64,000 nt of DNA from Dolichospermum sp. ST_sed8 (GCA_028658405.1 JAKOGY010000001.1:40481-104480); one strand, 5' to 3'; shown: positions 55,018 through 64,000, counted from the first letter of the stretch. Numbers and translations are program-made. Notes: generated by a model from the letters alone, not told the origin.

Positions 55018-55110
55018 GTCACCGAGTCACCGAGTCAGGAAGAAGAAGGAAGAAGAAGGAAGAAGAAGGAAGAAGAAGGAAGAAGAAGGAAGAAGAAGGA
55101 AGAAGAAGAA
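55018..55110. repeat. GAAGAAGGAA microsatellite
   Basis: GGAAGAAGAA units repeat about eight times (55030-55107), preceded by short GAGTCAC repeats. It lies between convergent genes and codes for nothing. Confidence 0.92.
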
Positions 55111-55236
55111 AAAGAAGGGGTTAGGAATTACAGCTATTTCCAATCATATAAGGTACATCTTAGCCCCCTCATCGCTTGTGGGGAGGGGGTTGGGGGTGGG
55201 GTTCTTGTTCCGGGTTTGATGACAATTTGCTGTAAA

Positions 55237-55821
55237 TCAATTTTCTACAGCAGGAGATTCAAAACTTATATCTTCATACACATTTTCTGTAGGACAGCGG
55301 AAATCTACACTTGCTAAATGCACATTTTCCCCTTGTCCATAACTATAAAATACCCATTGTCCTTCGGAATTTCGCCGGAAAATTTCGACATTTATCCGGG
55401 TTTGACTTACCAATACATATTCCTGAAGTGATTCTAAGTGACGATAATCAGCAAATTTATCACCTCTATCAAAGGCTTCTGTGCTGGGAGATAACACTTC
55501 AATAATTAAACAGGGATAACGCAAAAAGTTATGAAAAGCCTTATCTTTTTGGTCGCAACTGACTATGATATCAGGATAATAATAGGTGTTAATTGATTCA
55601 ATGTCTGCTTTAGTATCGGCAATGTAAGCTTGACATCCACTACCACGCAGATGATTTCTCAGCATAGCAAAGACATTGCCAGTAATAATGACATGAGTAT
55701 TACTAGCCCCTGCCATTGCGTATACTTCTCCGTCTCTGTATTCATGCTTGATAGGGCTGGTTTCTTCCCATTGGAGATATTCTGCGGGGGAAAGATAGTT
55801 ATAGTTGGGAGTGGCAATCAT
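55237..55821 (-). CDS. Uma2-family (DUF820) PD-(D/E)XK endonuclease-like protein
   Basis: A 194-residue Uma2 protein. The opening LSPAEYLQWEETSPIKHEYR leads to a PD-(D/E)XK core, YYPDIIVSC ... PCLIIEVLSPSTEAFDRGDK. This family is hugely expanded in cyanobacteria, and its cellular role is unknown; it is often linked to mobile DNA. The gene ends in a microsatellite-rich region and its start is 5 bases past the stop of the lytic transglycosylase gene, which lies upstream on the same strand. Confidence 0.92.
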   Translation of the reverse strand: MIATPNYNYLSPAEYLQWEETSPIKHEYRDGEVYAMAGASNTHVIITGNVFAMLRNHLRGSGCQAYIADTKADIESINTYYYPDIIVSCDQKDKAFHNFLRYPCLIIEVLSPSTEAFDRGDKFADYRHLESLQEYVLVSQTRINVEIFRRNSEGQWVFYSYGQGENVHLASVDFRCPTENVYEDISFESPAVEN

Positions 55822-55825
55822 AGTA

Positions 55826-58015
55826 TTAATTAGGTGATAATTTGGGATGTGTTTCTGAGTATTTGGTGACTATGGCAGAAACTTCTGGGTTATAAAGTCG
55901 CAGATAATTCCAGTAGTTTCCGAAAACTTGGCGAACGTAATTTTTAGTTTCATCAAAGGGAATTTCTTCCACAAACTCATCTGGATCTTTTTTAGGGATG
56001 GTTTGCAGCCATTTAGCAACGTTACCAGGTCCGGCATTATAACTAGCGATCGCTAACATGGAATTATTGCCATATTGTTGATGGGTATAATCTAAATACC
56101 AAGTCCCTAACATAATGTTATCGTTAGGATTTTCTAAATTAATTTTTTTAAAATCTACACCAATTTGTGGGGTTATCCATGCTCCTGTACTGGGCATAAC
56201 CTGCATTAAACCAGTTGCCCCGACGGGGGATTTAATTTTTGCCTGAAAGCGGGATTCTTGCCGCATTAAAGCTGTAACTAATAGGGGATTCAATTGACGG
56301 GAAGTAGACCATTTTTCAATTTCTTTAAAATAAGGAAAAGGATAACGGGCTTGCCAATAGATACTTTGTTGACTTAAAGCTTGATATTCGGCTTTTTCTG
56401 CTGGTGTTTCCCGGTCTTCTAATTTAGCAATTTTGTCAATCCCAATGAGATATTCACCTTTGGTTAACCTCATTAATCCTTCGGTAAATTGTTCAGCAAC
56501 ACTGGGCTGATTTTTATTTTTAAATTCTGTTTCCCATTGCAACCAAGCATCACGATCTTGTCCCAGTAAATACAATTCATGGAAAGTCTCAGAACCCGCT
56601 GGAGGAACAGGACGTTGCGGAGGGATAATTGTCGGATTCATCACGCGCAGATTGTTAAAATCCCCCACATTTAAACCCAAAATACTCGCAGAACGCCAAG
56701 CATAATAAGATTGAGGAAATTCACTAATTACAGACTTATAAGCAGTAATAGCTTCCTGTTGTTTACCTAGTGTCGTTGCCCATTTGCCTACCCAAAATCC
56801 GGCTCTAGGAGCTAAAATACTGGTTTTATTATTAATAGTAATTGGTTGCGCCCATTGCCATGCCCCTAAATAGTCATTGTTTTTAGCTTTAGTTTGGGCA
56901 ATTTTCCAACGAAACTCAGCAACTTCATCGGCGCTGCTATATTTACCTAATAATAATTTCCATGTTGTACTAGCTGACTGATTATCTTTGAGAGATTCTA
57001 GCAAGTTGGCTTTTTTTACTAAGGCTTGAGGCGCTTGATCGGGAAATTTATTAATTATTTGATCAAGATAGATAATAGAATCTTTGCCTTTAGTAATGTC
57101 TGACAATCTTGATAGGGCTGTACCTGTTTCTTTTGCGGTGGGAAACTTTTGTAGTAGTTGTTTATAAACTGCAATAGCTTGATCTTGCTCTTTATTTAAT
57201 TGTAATCCTCTGGCGATGCGGTAGAGGCTAGTGGCTGTTTTTGGAGCTTGAATATAAGCATTTTTAGCCTTCCCAAATTCACTATTATTCCAGTAGACTG
57301 AACCAATGAGTTCCCAATCTGCGGGTTTGAGTTGTGGCTGTTTCACTAATTGATCTAATATACCCACAATTCCCGGCTCGTCAGCGGCGTATTCAGCCAA
57401 GATTAATTGTAATTTGGGTTGATTAGGATTTTCTTTTAAGCGTTTGCGGATAATTTCCCAAGTCAGGGGATGAGAGGGAAATTGAGCGATCGCTTGATCA
57501 GATAATTTTGGTTGAGCGATCGCATATATAGCCTTCACTACAGCCGCTTCTTTAGCATATTCCTTTAGTACCTTGCGACGTAAATCGGAAGCTTGCTTAT
57601 CTTCGCCCAAAATATCATGAGCCTGAGCTTGTTTAAGTAGGATATATGGTGCTAAAGCAGGATAGTCTTTTTCTAGTCCCGTCAATAAACTCAGTGCTTT
57701 TTTCCCTTGAGAAGTTTCCACGTAATCACTAGCCAACAGATAACGAGCGCGTTCCCGATCTGGGGAACTACCTGTTTGAGCAATTTCCGTGAGTTTTGTT
57801 AATCTTTCTGGTACAGACTCAGACAATAGAGAAAAGACAACTGACTTAAGTTTAGTAGTCTCAGATAGTTTTTCCGGCTTACTCTGACTCAGGTTCAGCC
57901 ATTGATTGAGGGTTTTGCCAGCTTGGGGCGCTGATACCATTGCCCCAGCTAAAAAAGCACATAGTCCAGCACCAGCAAGCAGATAAATTTGTGTTTTCTG
58001 TAATTTTTTAAACAT
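55826..58015 (-). CDS. Soluble-lytic-transglycosylase-like protein with TPR region
   Basis: A 729-residue protein. An N-terminal hydrophobic segment (IYLLAGAGLCAFLAGAMVSA) acts as signal or anchor. Residues about 60-560 are helical repeats of Slt70/TPR type. The C-terminal SLT domain has the catalytic Glu in LMRQESRFQAK, GATGLMQVMPSTG and AIASYNAGPGNVAKWL. It cleaves peptidoglycan glycan strands to 1,6-anhydro-muropeptides in the periplasm. A start ATG at 58015 fits. Length and domain order match cyanobacterial Slt. Confidence 0.92.
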   Translation of the reverse strand: MFKKLQKTQIYLLAGAGLCAFLAGAMVSAPQAGKTLNQWLNLSQSKPEKLSETTKLKSVVFSLLSESVPERLTKLTEIAQTGSSPDRERARYLLASDYVETSQGKKALSLLTGLEKDYPALAPYILLKQAQAHDILGEDKQASDLRRKVLKEYAKEAAVVKAIYAIAQPKLSDQAIAQFPSHPLTWEIIRKRLKENPNQPKLQLILAEYAADEPGIVGILDQLVKQPQLKPADWELIGSVYWNNSEFGKAKNAYIQAPKTATSLYRIARGLQLNKEQDQAIAVYKQLLQKFPTAKETGTALSRLSDITKGKDSIIYLDQIINKFPDQAPQALVKKANLLESLKDNQSASTTWKLLLGKYSSADEVAEFRWKIAQTKAKNNDYLGAWQWAQPITINNKTSILAPRAGFWVGKWATTLGKQQEAITAYKSVISEFPQSYYAWRSASILGLNVGDFNNLRVMNPTIIPPQRPVPPAGSETFHELYLLGQDRDAWLQWETEFKNKNQPSVAEQFTEGLMRLTKGEYLIGIDKIAKLEDRETPAEKAEYQALSQQSIYWQARYPFPYFKEIEKWSTSRQLNPLLVTALMRQESRFQAKIKSPVGATGLMQVMPSTGAWITPQIGVDFKKINLENPNDNIMLGTWYLDYTHQQYGNNSMLAIASYNAGPGNVAKWLQTIPKKDPDEFVEEIPFDETKNYVRQVFGNYWNYLRLYNPEVSAIVTKYSETHPKLSPN

Positions 58016-58368
58016 TGATACTCGCTGTTGCCTAGTGTCTTACGGAGAAAGTTGGCGATTAGATGAATATTCTTGCAACCAACTTTATCATTAGGGTAAC
58101 ACCGTTCCCTTCTTTTGTAATTAAAGAATATTCAAAGCGTTTAAAAACGCACGAGTTTTTTCCCTCTCAGGTCTAAAAACACGCTCGCTTTACGCTTACC
58201 GGATCATCCTGTAATCATTAAGGATTGCTATATAAAGATAATTTTAGTATCAGTATATATATTACAAGATGAAGTGAGGAATCTGGGTGAAAAATCATAA
58301 TTTTGCCATCATAGTATTGTAGGCTAATGTTCTCTAGTTGAGACAATGTTTAATTCTTAATTCCCCCT
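58016..58368. other. Intergenic region between slt and mutL with an IS-end-like hairpin
   Basis: About 350 bases between two divergent genes. At 58137-58200 it holds GCGTTTAAAAACGC (a 6-base stem) plus words (CAGGTCTAAA, TTACGCTTACC) shared, in reverse orientation, with 62159-62222. It may be a solo IS200/IS605-type end. The rest is AT-rich and must carry both promoters. Confidence 0.5.
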
Positions 58369-60036
58369 ATGGTATCTACTATTCAAGCTTTACCAACAGA
58401 AGTTGTATATTTAATTACGGCAGGAGAAGTAATTGACTCTTTGGTAGCTGTAGTCCGGGAGTTGGTAGAAAATTCCCTAGATGCTGGAGCAACGCGCATT
58501 GTCGTTTCTTTATGTCCGCAACTATGGCGAGTTCGGGTAGCTGATAATGGTTGCGGTATGAATTTAGATGACTTGCAACAAGCCGCAACTGCACACAGCA
58601 CCAGTAAAATTCATTCCAGTGCAGACTTATGGAAAATTAATAGTTTAGGGTTTCGTGGTGAGGCACTACATAGTTTAACAACCTTAGCAGATTTAGAAGT
58701 ATTAAGTCGTCCTTTGGGGGGGAATGAAGGATGGCGAGTTAATTATAATAATGAAGGAGAAGTAACACAAGTAGACTTTGCTGCTATTGCTCCTGGTACA
58801 GTGGTGACAGTTAATAATTTATTTGCTAATTGTGCAGCCCGTCGTCAAGGTTTACCCTCTACAAATCAGCAATTAAAAGCTGTACAAAGGATAATTCACC
58901 AAATAGCTTTATGTCATCCTCATGTTAATTATCAAGTTTGGCAAAATGACAAAGAATGGTTTACGATTTGTCCCGCACCAAGTGGAGGAAAACTAATTCC
59001 GCAAATTCTCCCCCAGGTACGACAGGATGATTTACATGAAGTGAATTTAGAAATACCAAATTTAGAAAATTCATCTTTGTATTTAGTGATAGGATTGCCC
59101 GATAGATGTCATCGTCATCGTCCTGATTGGGTAAAGGTGGCAATTAATGGCAGAATGATTAAATCACCGGAATTAGAGCAAACTATATTTTCAGCTTTTC
59201 ATAAAACATTACCACGCGATCGCTATCCAGTTTGTTTTTTACATTTAACTATTTCCCCAGATCAAATTAACTGGAATCGGAACCCAGCAAAAACGGAAAT
59301 TTATCTGCATGAACTAAGTTTTTGGCAAGAACAAATTACCGAAGCTATTAATAAATCTCTGCGAATTTCGGAAACTAATATTAAAGAATCTGTGCAGACA
59401 ACCAGAGTTAGTAATTTACTCAAAGTTGCAGAATCTAAAGGTGAATATAATTTCAATTCTCAAAGTTCCCAAAATTCTCAAAATCAAGAAAATCAAAACT
59501 ATTTAAAAGCTGTTGCTCAAGTCAGTAATACTTATATTGTCGCTGAACATTCTGGGGGAATGTGGTTAGTAGAACAACATATTGCCCATGAACGAGTTTT
59601 ATATGAACAATTATGCGATAATTGGCAATTAGTACCAGTGGAAACCCCAATTATTATTTATCAATTATCACCAGCGCAAGTTTCCCAATTAGAACGCATC
59701 AATTTAGATATTGAACCTTTTGGTGATAAACTTTGGGCAGTGCGGAATATCCCAGCTATCTTAAAACAACGAGAAGATTGTGCGGAAGCAATTTTAGAAT
59801 TAAGTTGGGGAGGAGATTTACAAACTGCTCAAGTTGCTGTTGCTTGTCGGAGTGCAATTCGCAATGGCACAAAGATGACTTTACCAGAAATGCAGACATT
59901 ATTAGATAATTGGCAACGTACCCGCAACCCGCGTACCTGTCCTCATGGTAGACCAATTTATTTATCTTTAGAAGAATCGGCATTAGCGCGGTTTTTCCGA
60001 CGTAATTGGGTAATTGGGAAAAGTCATGGAATATAG
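58369..60036 (+). CDS. mutL: DNA mismatch repair protein MutL
   Basis: A 555-residue MutL. The GHKL ATPase motifs are in order: AVVRELVENSLDAGATRI, VADNGCGM, and SLGFRGEALHSL. The C-terminal region has EQHIAHERVLYEQL in place of the endonuclease motif DQHAxxE, plus ACRSAIRNGT and CPHGRPIYL. The first position is Glu rather than Asp. MutL links mismatch recognition by MutS to downstream cutting and excision. The start is ATG at 58369. It ends 60 bases before the convergent restriction endonuclease gene. Confidence 0.95.
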   Translation: MVSTIQALPTEVVYLITAGEVIDSLVAVVRELVENSLDAGATRIVVSLCPQLWRVRVADNGCGMNLDDLQQAATAHSTSKIHSSADLWKINSLGFRGEALHSLTTLADLEVLSRPLGGNEGWRVNYNNEGEVTQVDFAAIAPGTVVTVNNLFANCAARRQGLPSTNQQLKAVQRIIHQIALCHPHVNYQVWQNDKEWFTICPAPSGGKLIPQILPQVRQDDLHEVNLEIPNLENSSLYLVIGLPDRCHRHRPDWVKVAINGRMIKSPELEQTIFSAFHKTLPRDRYPVCFLHLTISPDQINWNRNPAKTEIYLHELSFWQEQITEAINKSLRISETNIKESVQTTRVSNLLKVAESKGEYNFNSQSSQNSQNQENQNYLKAVAQVSNTYIVAEHSGGMWLVEQHIAHERVLYEQLCDNWQLVPVETPIIIYQLSPAQVSQLERINLDIEPFGDKLWAVRNIPAILKQREDCAEAILELSWGGDLQTAQVAVACRSAIRNGTKMTLPEMQTLLDNWQRTRNPRTCPHGRPIYLSLEESALARFFRRNWVIGKSHGI

Positions 60037-60096
60037 GAATCCTCAACTTTCCAATTCTCTCCTTTGCAGTTTCTACTACTGTTATATTTATCATGT

Positions 60097-61230
60097 TCAT
60101 ACTTCATCCTCACTTGCTTCCTCCTCCATATTGAACTCAACTCGACTTTGCAAAACGATTTCTTCAATTACTTGAATACCTCTTTGAAATTCCAATACTT
60201 TATTAAAACGAATTATTAGTTCTGGAATATTTATCACCTCTTCTACACATTCCATATATTTCCTAATAATAGCCTTGATTTTGTATCTTGTCCTTGCTTG
60301 TTCCTCAATTTTACTGAATAAATATTCAACCTCTTGCTCAGTTTTAATAACAAAAGTAACTGGATATTTTTGTACCTTATCAATATCTAAAAAGTATTTT
60401 CCTACATCTATAGTTTCTGTTACTTGAAAAAAACGCCCCAGAGGCTTCATTACAAAATCTATACCACCATCATTTGCATTTGTCCGTCCAGTTTTATATA
60501 AAATCAAATTATCAATATTTAATTCATCTTGTGACCAACCCCAATATATTTTTTGTTCAGCATAATACTGTTTAAGAATTGCATAACTCACAATTTCAAA
60601 TATTCTTGCATCTATATTTGGTTTTAATAAACTTCTAATAAATTCAATCGCTGTTTCCGATGATTGTTCTTGAATTTCAATCAGTTTTTGACAATAAATT
60701 ATAAATTCATTAAATGAGTTCATTCTTGCTTGAATATAAGCATCAATGATATCTCTAACAGATTCAGCAATATTGATTACTTGATTATCAATCTGGATTT
60801 TTAAAAGGTTTTCATTAATCCAATATCTATTAGTTGCCGAATTTCTTATTATTGGCAAATAAAGTGATGTACGAAAGTATTTTTTAAATTCTTCATTTAA
60901 ACGATGATTTAACGCATGATTTTGAAGTTTATTTCCAAAAGGTAGCTCTATTTGTCTCCTTTTAAGTGCCGTATATTGTGCGCCCTCATAATCTTCATAG
61001 CTATTTTTTATATGAAATTCATTTTGTAAATAATCTTCAATTAAAACATATATAGCATAATGATTAGCAAAGCTGGCTCTTGATTTTGAACCACGATTTG
61101 CAGCCTTAGTTTTAATATTAATATACTGCAATAATTCACTATTACTTAAAATAATATCTCCATATCCAGGAAAGTGTTTATTAAGAATGGTAATTATTGT
61201 TTCTGTAAAATTATGCTGTAGTGTTTGCAT
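60097..61230 (-). CDS. Type II restriction endonuclease-like protein
   Basis: A 377-residue protein starting at ATG 61230 (a TTG three bases upstream is in frame). It overlaps the upstream methyltransferase gene by 20 bases, the usual arrangement for a restriction pair. A putative PD-(D/E)XK core is GRTNANDGGIDFVMKPLG followed by FFQVTE, then KYFLDIDKVQKYPVTFVIKT. The DGGIDFVMKPLGRFFQVTE pattern recalls the ApaLI-type endonuclease family, but I cannot check this, and the recognition site is unproven. The helical N-terminal half (about residues 30-190) is unassigned. Confidence 0.75.
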   Translation of the reverse strand: MQTLQHNFTETIITILNKHFPGYGDIILSNSELLQYINIKTKAANRGSKSRASFANHYAIYVLIEDYLQNEFHIKNSYEDYEGAQYTALKRRQIELPFGNKLQNHALNHRLNEEFKKYFRTSLYLPIIRNSATNRYWINENLLKIQIDNQVINIAESVRDIIDAYIQARMNSFNEFIIYCQKLIEIQEQSSETAIEFIRSLLKPNIDARIFEIVSYAILKQYYAEQKIYWGWSQDELNIDNLILYKTGRTNANDGGIDFVMKPLGRFFQVTETIDVGKYFLDIDKVQKYPVTFVIKTEQEVEYLFSKIEEQARTRYKIKAIIRKYMECVEEVINIPELIIRFNKVLEFQRGIQVIEEIVLQSRVEFNMEEEASEDEV

Positions 61231-62110
61231 CAAAAATACTCCCCTGTATAAATTCTAAATCTAAATCTAATTTTTTACCATTTTTGTTTTTGATATTATG
61301 GTCTTTCTGGGGTAATAAAAGTTTTTCTCCTTTGTATTCGTGTATTCCTAAAACCCGTCTTAAACCAATTTTTAGATATTCTTCTTGTAGTTCAATACTT
61401 ATAGATCTTCGTCCTAAACGTTTCGCTACAGCACCAGTAGTAAAAGTTCCAGCAAAAGGATCAAGTATTACACTTCCTTCATTACTACTTGCTAAGATGA
61501 TTCTTTCTAACAATGATTCTGGTTTTTGTGAAGGATGATTTTCGTATTCTTCCATCCGATATCTCACACGGGGAAAATACCAAGCATTACCAGGAACTTT
61601 TTCTGTGTTATATGGAGTTGGAACTGATTTTCTGTAATCAATTAATTTACGCTGTGAGCCTGTTTTAGCTTCAATTTTGATATCATCAGCATTAAAAGTA
61701 TAGTTGTTTTTATCTTTAACACAATAAAGGATAGGTTCATACATTGAACCAAAGTATTTTGTAGCTTGAACTCCAGAACTATCATAATGCCATATTATCC
61801 GACCGAGAATAGTTAATTTTTTTCTCAAATAAATATCAAAATAAGGCATTGCTTGTGTACTTGTCATTACATAAATTGTCCCATGTGGTTTGAGAATGCG
61901 AATACACTCATCAAGCCATTGATATGACCAATTTACATATTCTTCTTCAGAATCCCATTTATCATGGAAGTTACTAAATTTCTTACCTATGTTATAGGGA
62001 GGATCAAGAAAAATTAAATCTACTGATTCTGAAGGAATATGATTTGATAAAATGCTGATAGCATCACCATGAAGGATGGTATGTTGTTGATTTTCATAGC
62101 GTTCGATCAT
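61211..62110 (-). CDS. Type II DNA methyltransferase (beta class)
   Basis: About 299 residues from ATG 62110 (a TTG at 62137 is in frame). The catalytic motif IV DPPYNIGKKF precedes the SAM-binding motif I, here LDPFAGTFTTGAVAKRLGR near the C-terminus, so this is a beta-class enzyme. The target-recognition part lies between them (GRIIWHYDSSGVQATKYFGS; HPSQKPESLLERIILAS). With DPPY the methylated base is expected to be N6-adenine or N4-cytosine. It should protect the host site against the nuclease encoded next to it. The specificity is unknown. Confidence 0.88.
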   Translation of the reverse strand: MIERYENQQHTILHGDAISILSNHIPSESVDLIFLDPPYNIGKKFSNFHDKWDSEEEYVNWSYQWLDECIRILKPHGTIYVMTSTQAMPYFDIYLRKKLTILGRIIWHYDSSGVQATKYFGSMYEPILYCVKDKNNYTFNADDIKIEAKTGSQRKLIDYRKSVPTPYNTEKVPGNAWYFPRVRYRMEEYENHPSQKPESLLERIILASSNEGSVILDPFAGTFTTGAVAKRLGRRSISIELQEEYLKIGLRRVLGIHEYKGEKLLLPQKDHNIKNKNGKKLDLDLEFIQGSIFDANTTA

Positions 62111-62158
62111 TATATTTATCCTTGTTAACGACAACAAATAAGCTTTATAAGAGCATCT

Positions 62159-62620
62159 GGTAAGCGTAAAAATCAGTGTCTTTAGACCTGAGATATAAGC
62201 GAATCCTGCGGTTAAAACCGCATAGAGTTTTTCTTTTTGTAAAAATTGGTTAAAGTACGTAAAGAGTTATCGCCTTTGTACTTAATGGTGTTACACTGTT
62301 CACAACAGGAACGGTAATCAACCTGTCTAAAAACCTAGCTGCCTAATGGCAATCTGTACCTTGACTCTTGTTGATATGGGGTTCTATTCCATAGTTCTAG
62401 TGACTGCCCTCCGAATAGGTAAAATCTTCATGGGAGCTAGACGACACAGGATTTAAATTCAATCAAAATTTGCAGCAATGCAACTACCTCGCCCGCTGGA
62501 GGAAAGTTAACGCTTGGGGAGAGAACCACCTCTGACTTAGATACCGCAAGGGGTCTAAGCTAAGTGGACTCGTTGAACCAAGAATCTCAGCGGCTTTAGC
62601 CGCTGAGAGTGTCAAATTAG
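62159..62620. mobile_element. IS200/IS605-type relic with TnpB tail and right-end hairpin
   Basis: A 460-base stretch without an intact gene between the methyltransferase and nagZ. It begins with a left-end-like block (TAAGCGTAAA...TTTAGACCTGAG, hairpin TGCGGTTAAAACCGCA at 62207-62222). It ends with a perfect 10-base stem (CTCAGCGGCT-TT-AGCCGCTGAG, 62586-62607) then AGTGTCAAA. Just before, frames read NATTSPAGGKLTLGERTTSD and, after a shift, SGLVEPRIS. I recognise these as the C-terminal tail of cyanobacterial TnpB (OrfB) proteins. The transposase body is gone; the tail region in intact elements also gives rise to the TnpB guide (omega) RNA. Confidence 0.6.
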
Positions 62621-62660
62621 TCATTATTTACCCTTTCACCCCAAATTTTCCTCAAATCCC

Positions 62661-63746
62661 TTACAAACAACAACTAATAGCTAATTCCGCATTTTTCACC
62701 AACGTCTCCTGATCAAGAAGAGAAACTGGATATTGAGGAGTTACCTGCAATAACTTTTCCACCCTCTCCCGCGCAGCTTCTACTACCGCTACATCTAAAC
62801 TACCATTATTCAAACTAGCAGAAAAATCTGCCGCTATTTTATATGTTCTTGCCAAAGACGAAGAATTAATATTTCGAGAAACTATAAATAAATCACAACC
62901 AGCATGAAAAGCCCGCGCAACAGTTCCCGACTGCATAAACATTTCCGAGACAGCTTTCATATCTAAATCATCGGAAACTATCACACCTGAAAAACCTAAT
63001 TCTTTCCTTAAAATATCATTTAAAATGATTTTAGATAAAGTTGCTGGCACTTCTGGATCAATTTGAGGAAACAAAATATGCGCTGTCATAATTAAGGGAA
63101 TTTCTGCCTGAATCAAAGTTCTAAAAGGCATCAATTCTCGGTTTCTTAAATCTTCTAAACTTAAATTTAATATTGGTAATTCCAAATGGGAATCTGTGCT
63201 AGTGTCTCCATGTCCAGGAAAGTGTTTAGCAGAGCCTAAAATCCCCCCTTCCCGCAATCCTCGGTAATATTCCCGCACACCTTGACTAGCAGTTTCTGGG
63301 GTAATTCCAAAGGCACGGGGTCCAATAATCGGGTTTTGGGGATTAGAGAAAATATCCGCAACAGGGGCCCAAGAAAGATTAATTCCCAGAGATTTTAATT
63401 CTAACGCTGTGGCTTTTGCAACTTCATAAGTGTGAGATTGCAATAAATAAGCATAAGGAAAGCGAGTAATTGGTAAAGGTGTTCGCACAACCCGCCCACC
63501 TTCATGGTCTAAAGTAGTAAATATGCAATCACGTTCAGAATATTGACGAATTTCATCAATGAGGTTTTTAAACCTTTCTAACCAGACCGGATATGGTACA
63601 CCGTCGAGGAAGTTTTTCGCAAAAAAGATGACACCAATGGGTTTTAATTCATTTAACGCCCGTTTATCATCATCATTTAAACTAGTCCCAGAAATACCCA
63701 GAATCAGATGATTACCAAAGCTTTGTGATGATAGGGATATTGACAT
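62661..63746 (-). CDS. nagZ: Beta-N-acetylhexosaminidase (glycoside hydrolase family 3), NagZ-like
   Basis: A 361-residue GH3 N-terminal-type barrel. The NagZ signature KHFPGHGDTSTDSHLELP holds the catalytic His/Asp pair. Further conserved pieces are DHEGGRVVRT, WAPVADIF, GPRAFG and VIVSDDLDMKAVSE (nucleophile Asp). It removes GlcNAc from muropeptides in peptidoglycan recycling, which makes a functional set with the Slt-type enzyme and the AmpG-like transporter of this window. The C-terminal GH3 domain of larger enzymes is absent, as expected for NagZ. Start is ATG at 63746. Confidence 0.92.
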   Translation of the reverse strand: MSISLSSQSFGNHLILGISGTSLNDDDKRALNELKPIGVIFFAKNFLDGVPYPVWLERFKNLIDEIRQYSERDCIFTTLDHEGGRVVRTPLPITRFPYAYLLQSHTYEVAKATALELKSLGINLSWAPVADIFSNPQNPIIGPRAFGITPETASQGVREYYRGLREGGILGSAKHFPGHGDTSTDSHLELPILNLSLEDLRNRELMPFRTLIQAEIPLIMTAHILFPQIDPEVPATLSKIILNDILRKELGFSGVIVSDDLDMKAVSEMFMQSGTVARAFHAGCDLFIVSRNINSSSLARTYKIAADFSASLNNGSLDVAVVEAARERVEKLLQVTPQYPVSLLDQETLVKNAELAISCCL

Positions 63747-64000
63747 AATTTGGTGAGCTAAATATAAGGCATACAGTTCAGTTAAGGAAAATTGTAGGTT
63801 GGGTTAAGCGATCGCGCAACCCAACAAAGTCTTAATAATTTTGGTTTTACTTACATCAACTTAACCTATCTAAAGATTGAGCTTTAGGCTTAAATGAACG
63901 TATTGCCTTATACTTTCAAATCCGTGACGTACTCCACACACTCCCTTTCAGGTGAGTGTGGGCAACGAGCGTGACTCCTAATCCGGACATTAACGTAGGG
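63747..64000. other. End of window: intergenic DNA with a hairpin
   Basis: About 250 bases with no gene. CACACTC at 63937-63943 pairs with GAGTGTG at 63954-63960 around a 10-base loop, followed by GGCAACGAGCGTGACTCCTAATCC. This may be the start of another mobile element continuing to the right. Confidence 0.4.

Overview
The window looks like a chromosomal segment of a filamentous, heterocyst-type cyanobacterium (order Nostocales). The evidence is the scattered palindrome GCGATCGC (HIP1), cyanobacterial marker proteins (ferredoxin-thioredoxin reductase variable chain, DUF3181, ABA4-like, a HetI-type phosphopantetheinyl transferase, a FurB/Zur-type regulator, CbiQ/EcfT next to Der), AT-rich coding sequence, and many short tandem heptamer-type repeats and small inverted-repeat elements between genes. 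No tRNA, rRNA or CRISPR array was recognised.

Region 1-9.6 kb is a defence-type island. A type I restriction-modification operon (DUF1016 nuclease, hsdS, hsdR) has a VapBC-like toxin-antitoxin pair inserted in its reading order, and its hsdR has lost the helicase core through an internal out-of-frame deletion. A 5'-truncated YgjP-type metallopeptidase follows. After an alpha/beta hydrolase comes a tight three-gene minus-strand operon: DUF262, DUF3696-type AAA ATPase, and an unknown protein. uvrA (9.8-12.8 kb) ends in an array of five 62-bp tandem repeats.

Region 13-25 kb is mostly housekeeping: an ABC1/UbiB kinase, a frameshifted DUF4253 gene, an SDR, a pentapeptide-repeat/PD-(D/E)XK fusion, cobW with an ABA4-like gene, several small cyanobacterial proteins, a photolyase-like N-terminal domain protein and TldD. 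Several MITE-like elements lie between them.

Region 25.1-32.1 kb is the most unusual part. It is a two-gene minus-strand operon coding for a ~1013-residue protein of no family I can name, followed by a ~1201-residue SF2-helicase-like protein with a possible N-terminal nuclease motif. It is hemmed in by repeats, one of which supplies the stop codon of the helicase gene. I treat it as a candidate undescribed, probably defensive, system.

Region 32-64 kb carries purQ, purS, zur, a secreted EndoU-type nuclease, a PP2C phosphatase, ftrV, a phosphopantetheinyl transferase, a YheT-like hydrolase, a response regulator, der, ecfT, an RDD/pentapeptide protein, a potassium-channel-like protein, an AmpG-like transporter beside a relic of a family-10-type glycoside hydrolase, a broken CBS/histidine-kinase gene, a two-component hybrid, a Uma2 nuclease, a lytic transglycosylase, mutL, a type II restriction-modification pair, an IS605-type relic and nagZ. 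At least six genes in the window are decayed (hsdR, ygjP-like, DUF4253, slipin, glycoside hydrolase, CBS-kinase). Three genes end inside intergenic repeats, so repeat spread and gene decay are active here.
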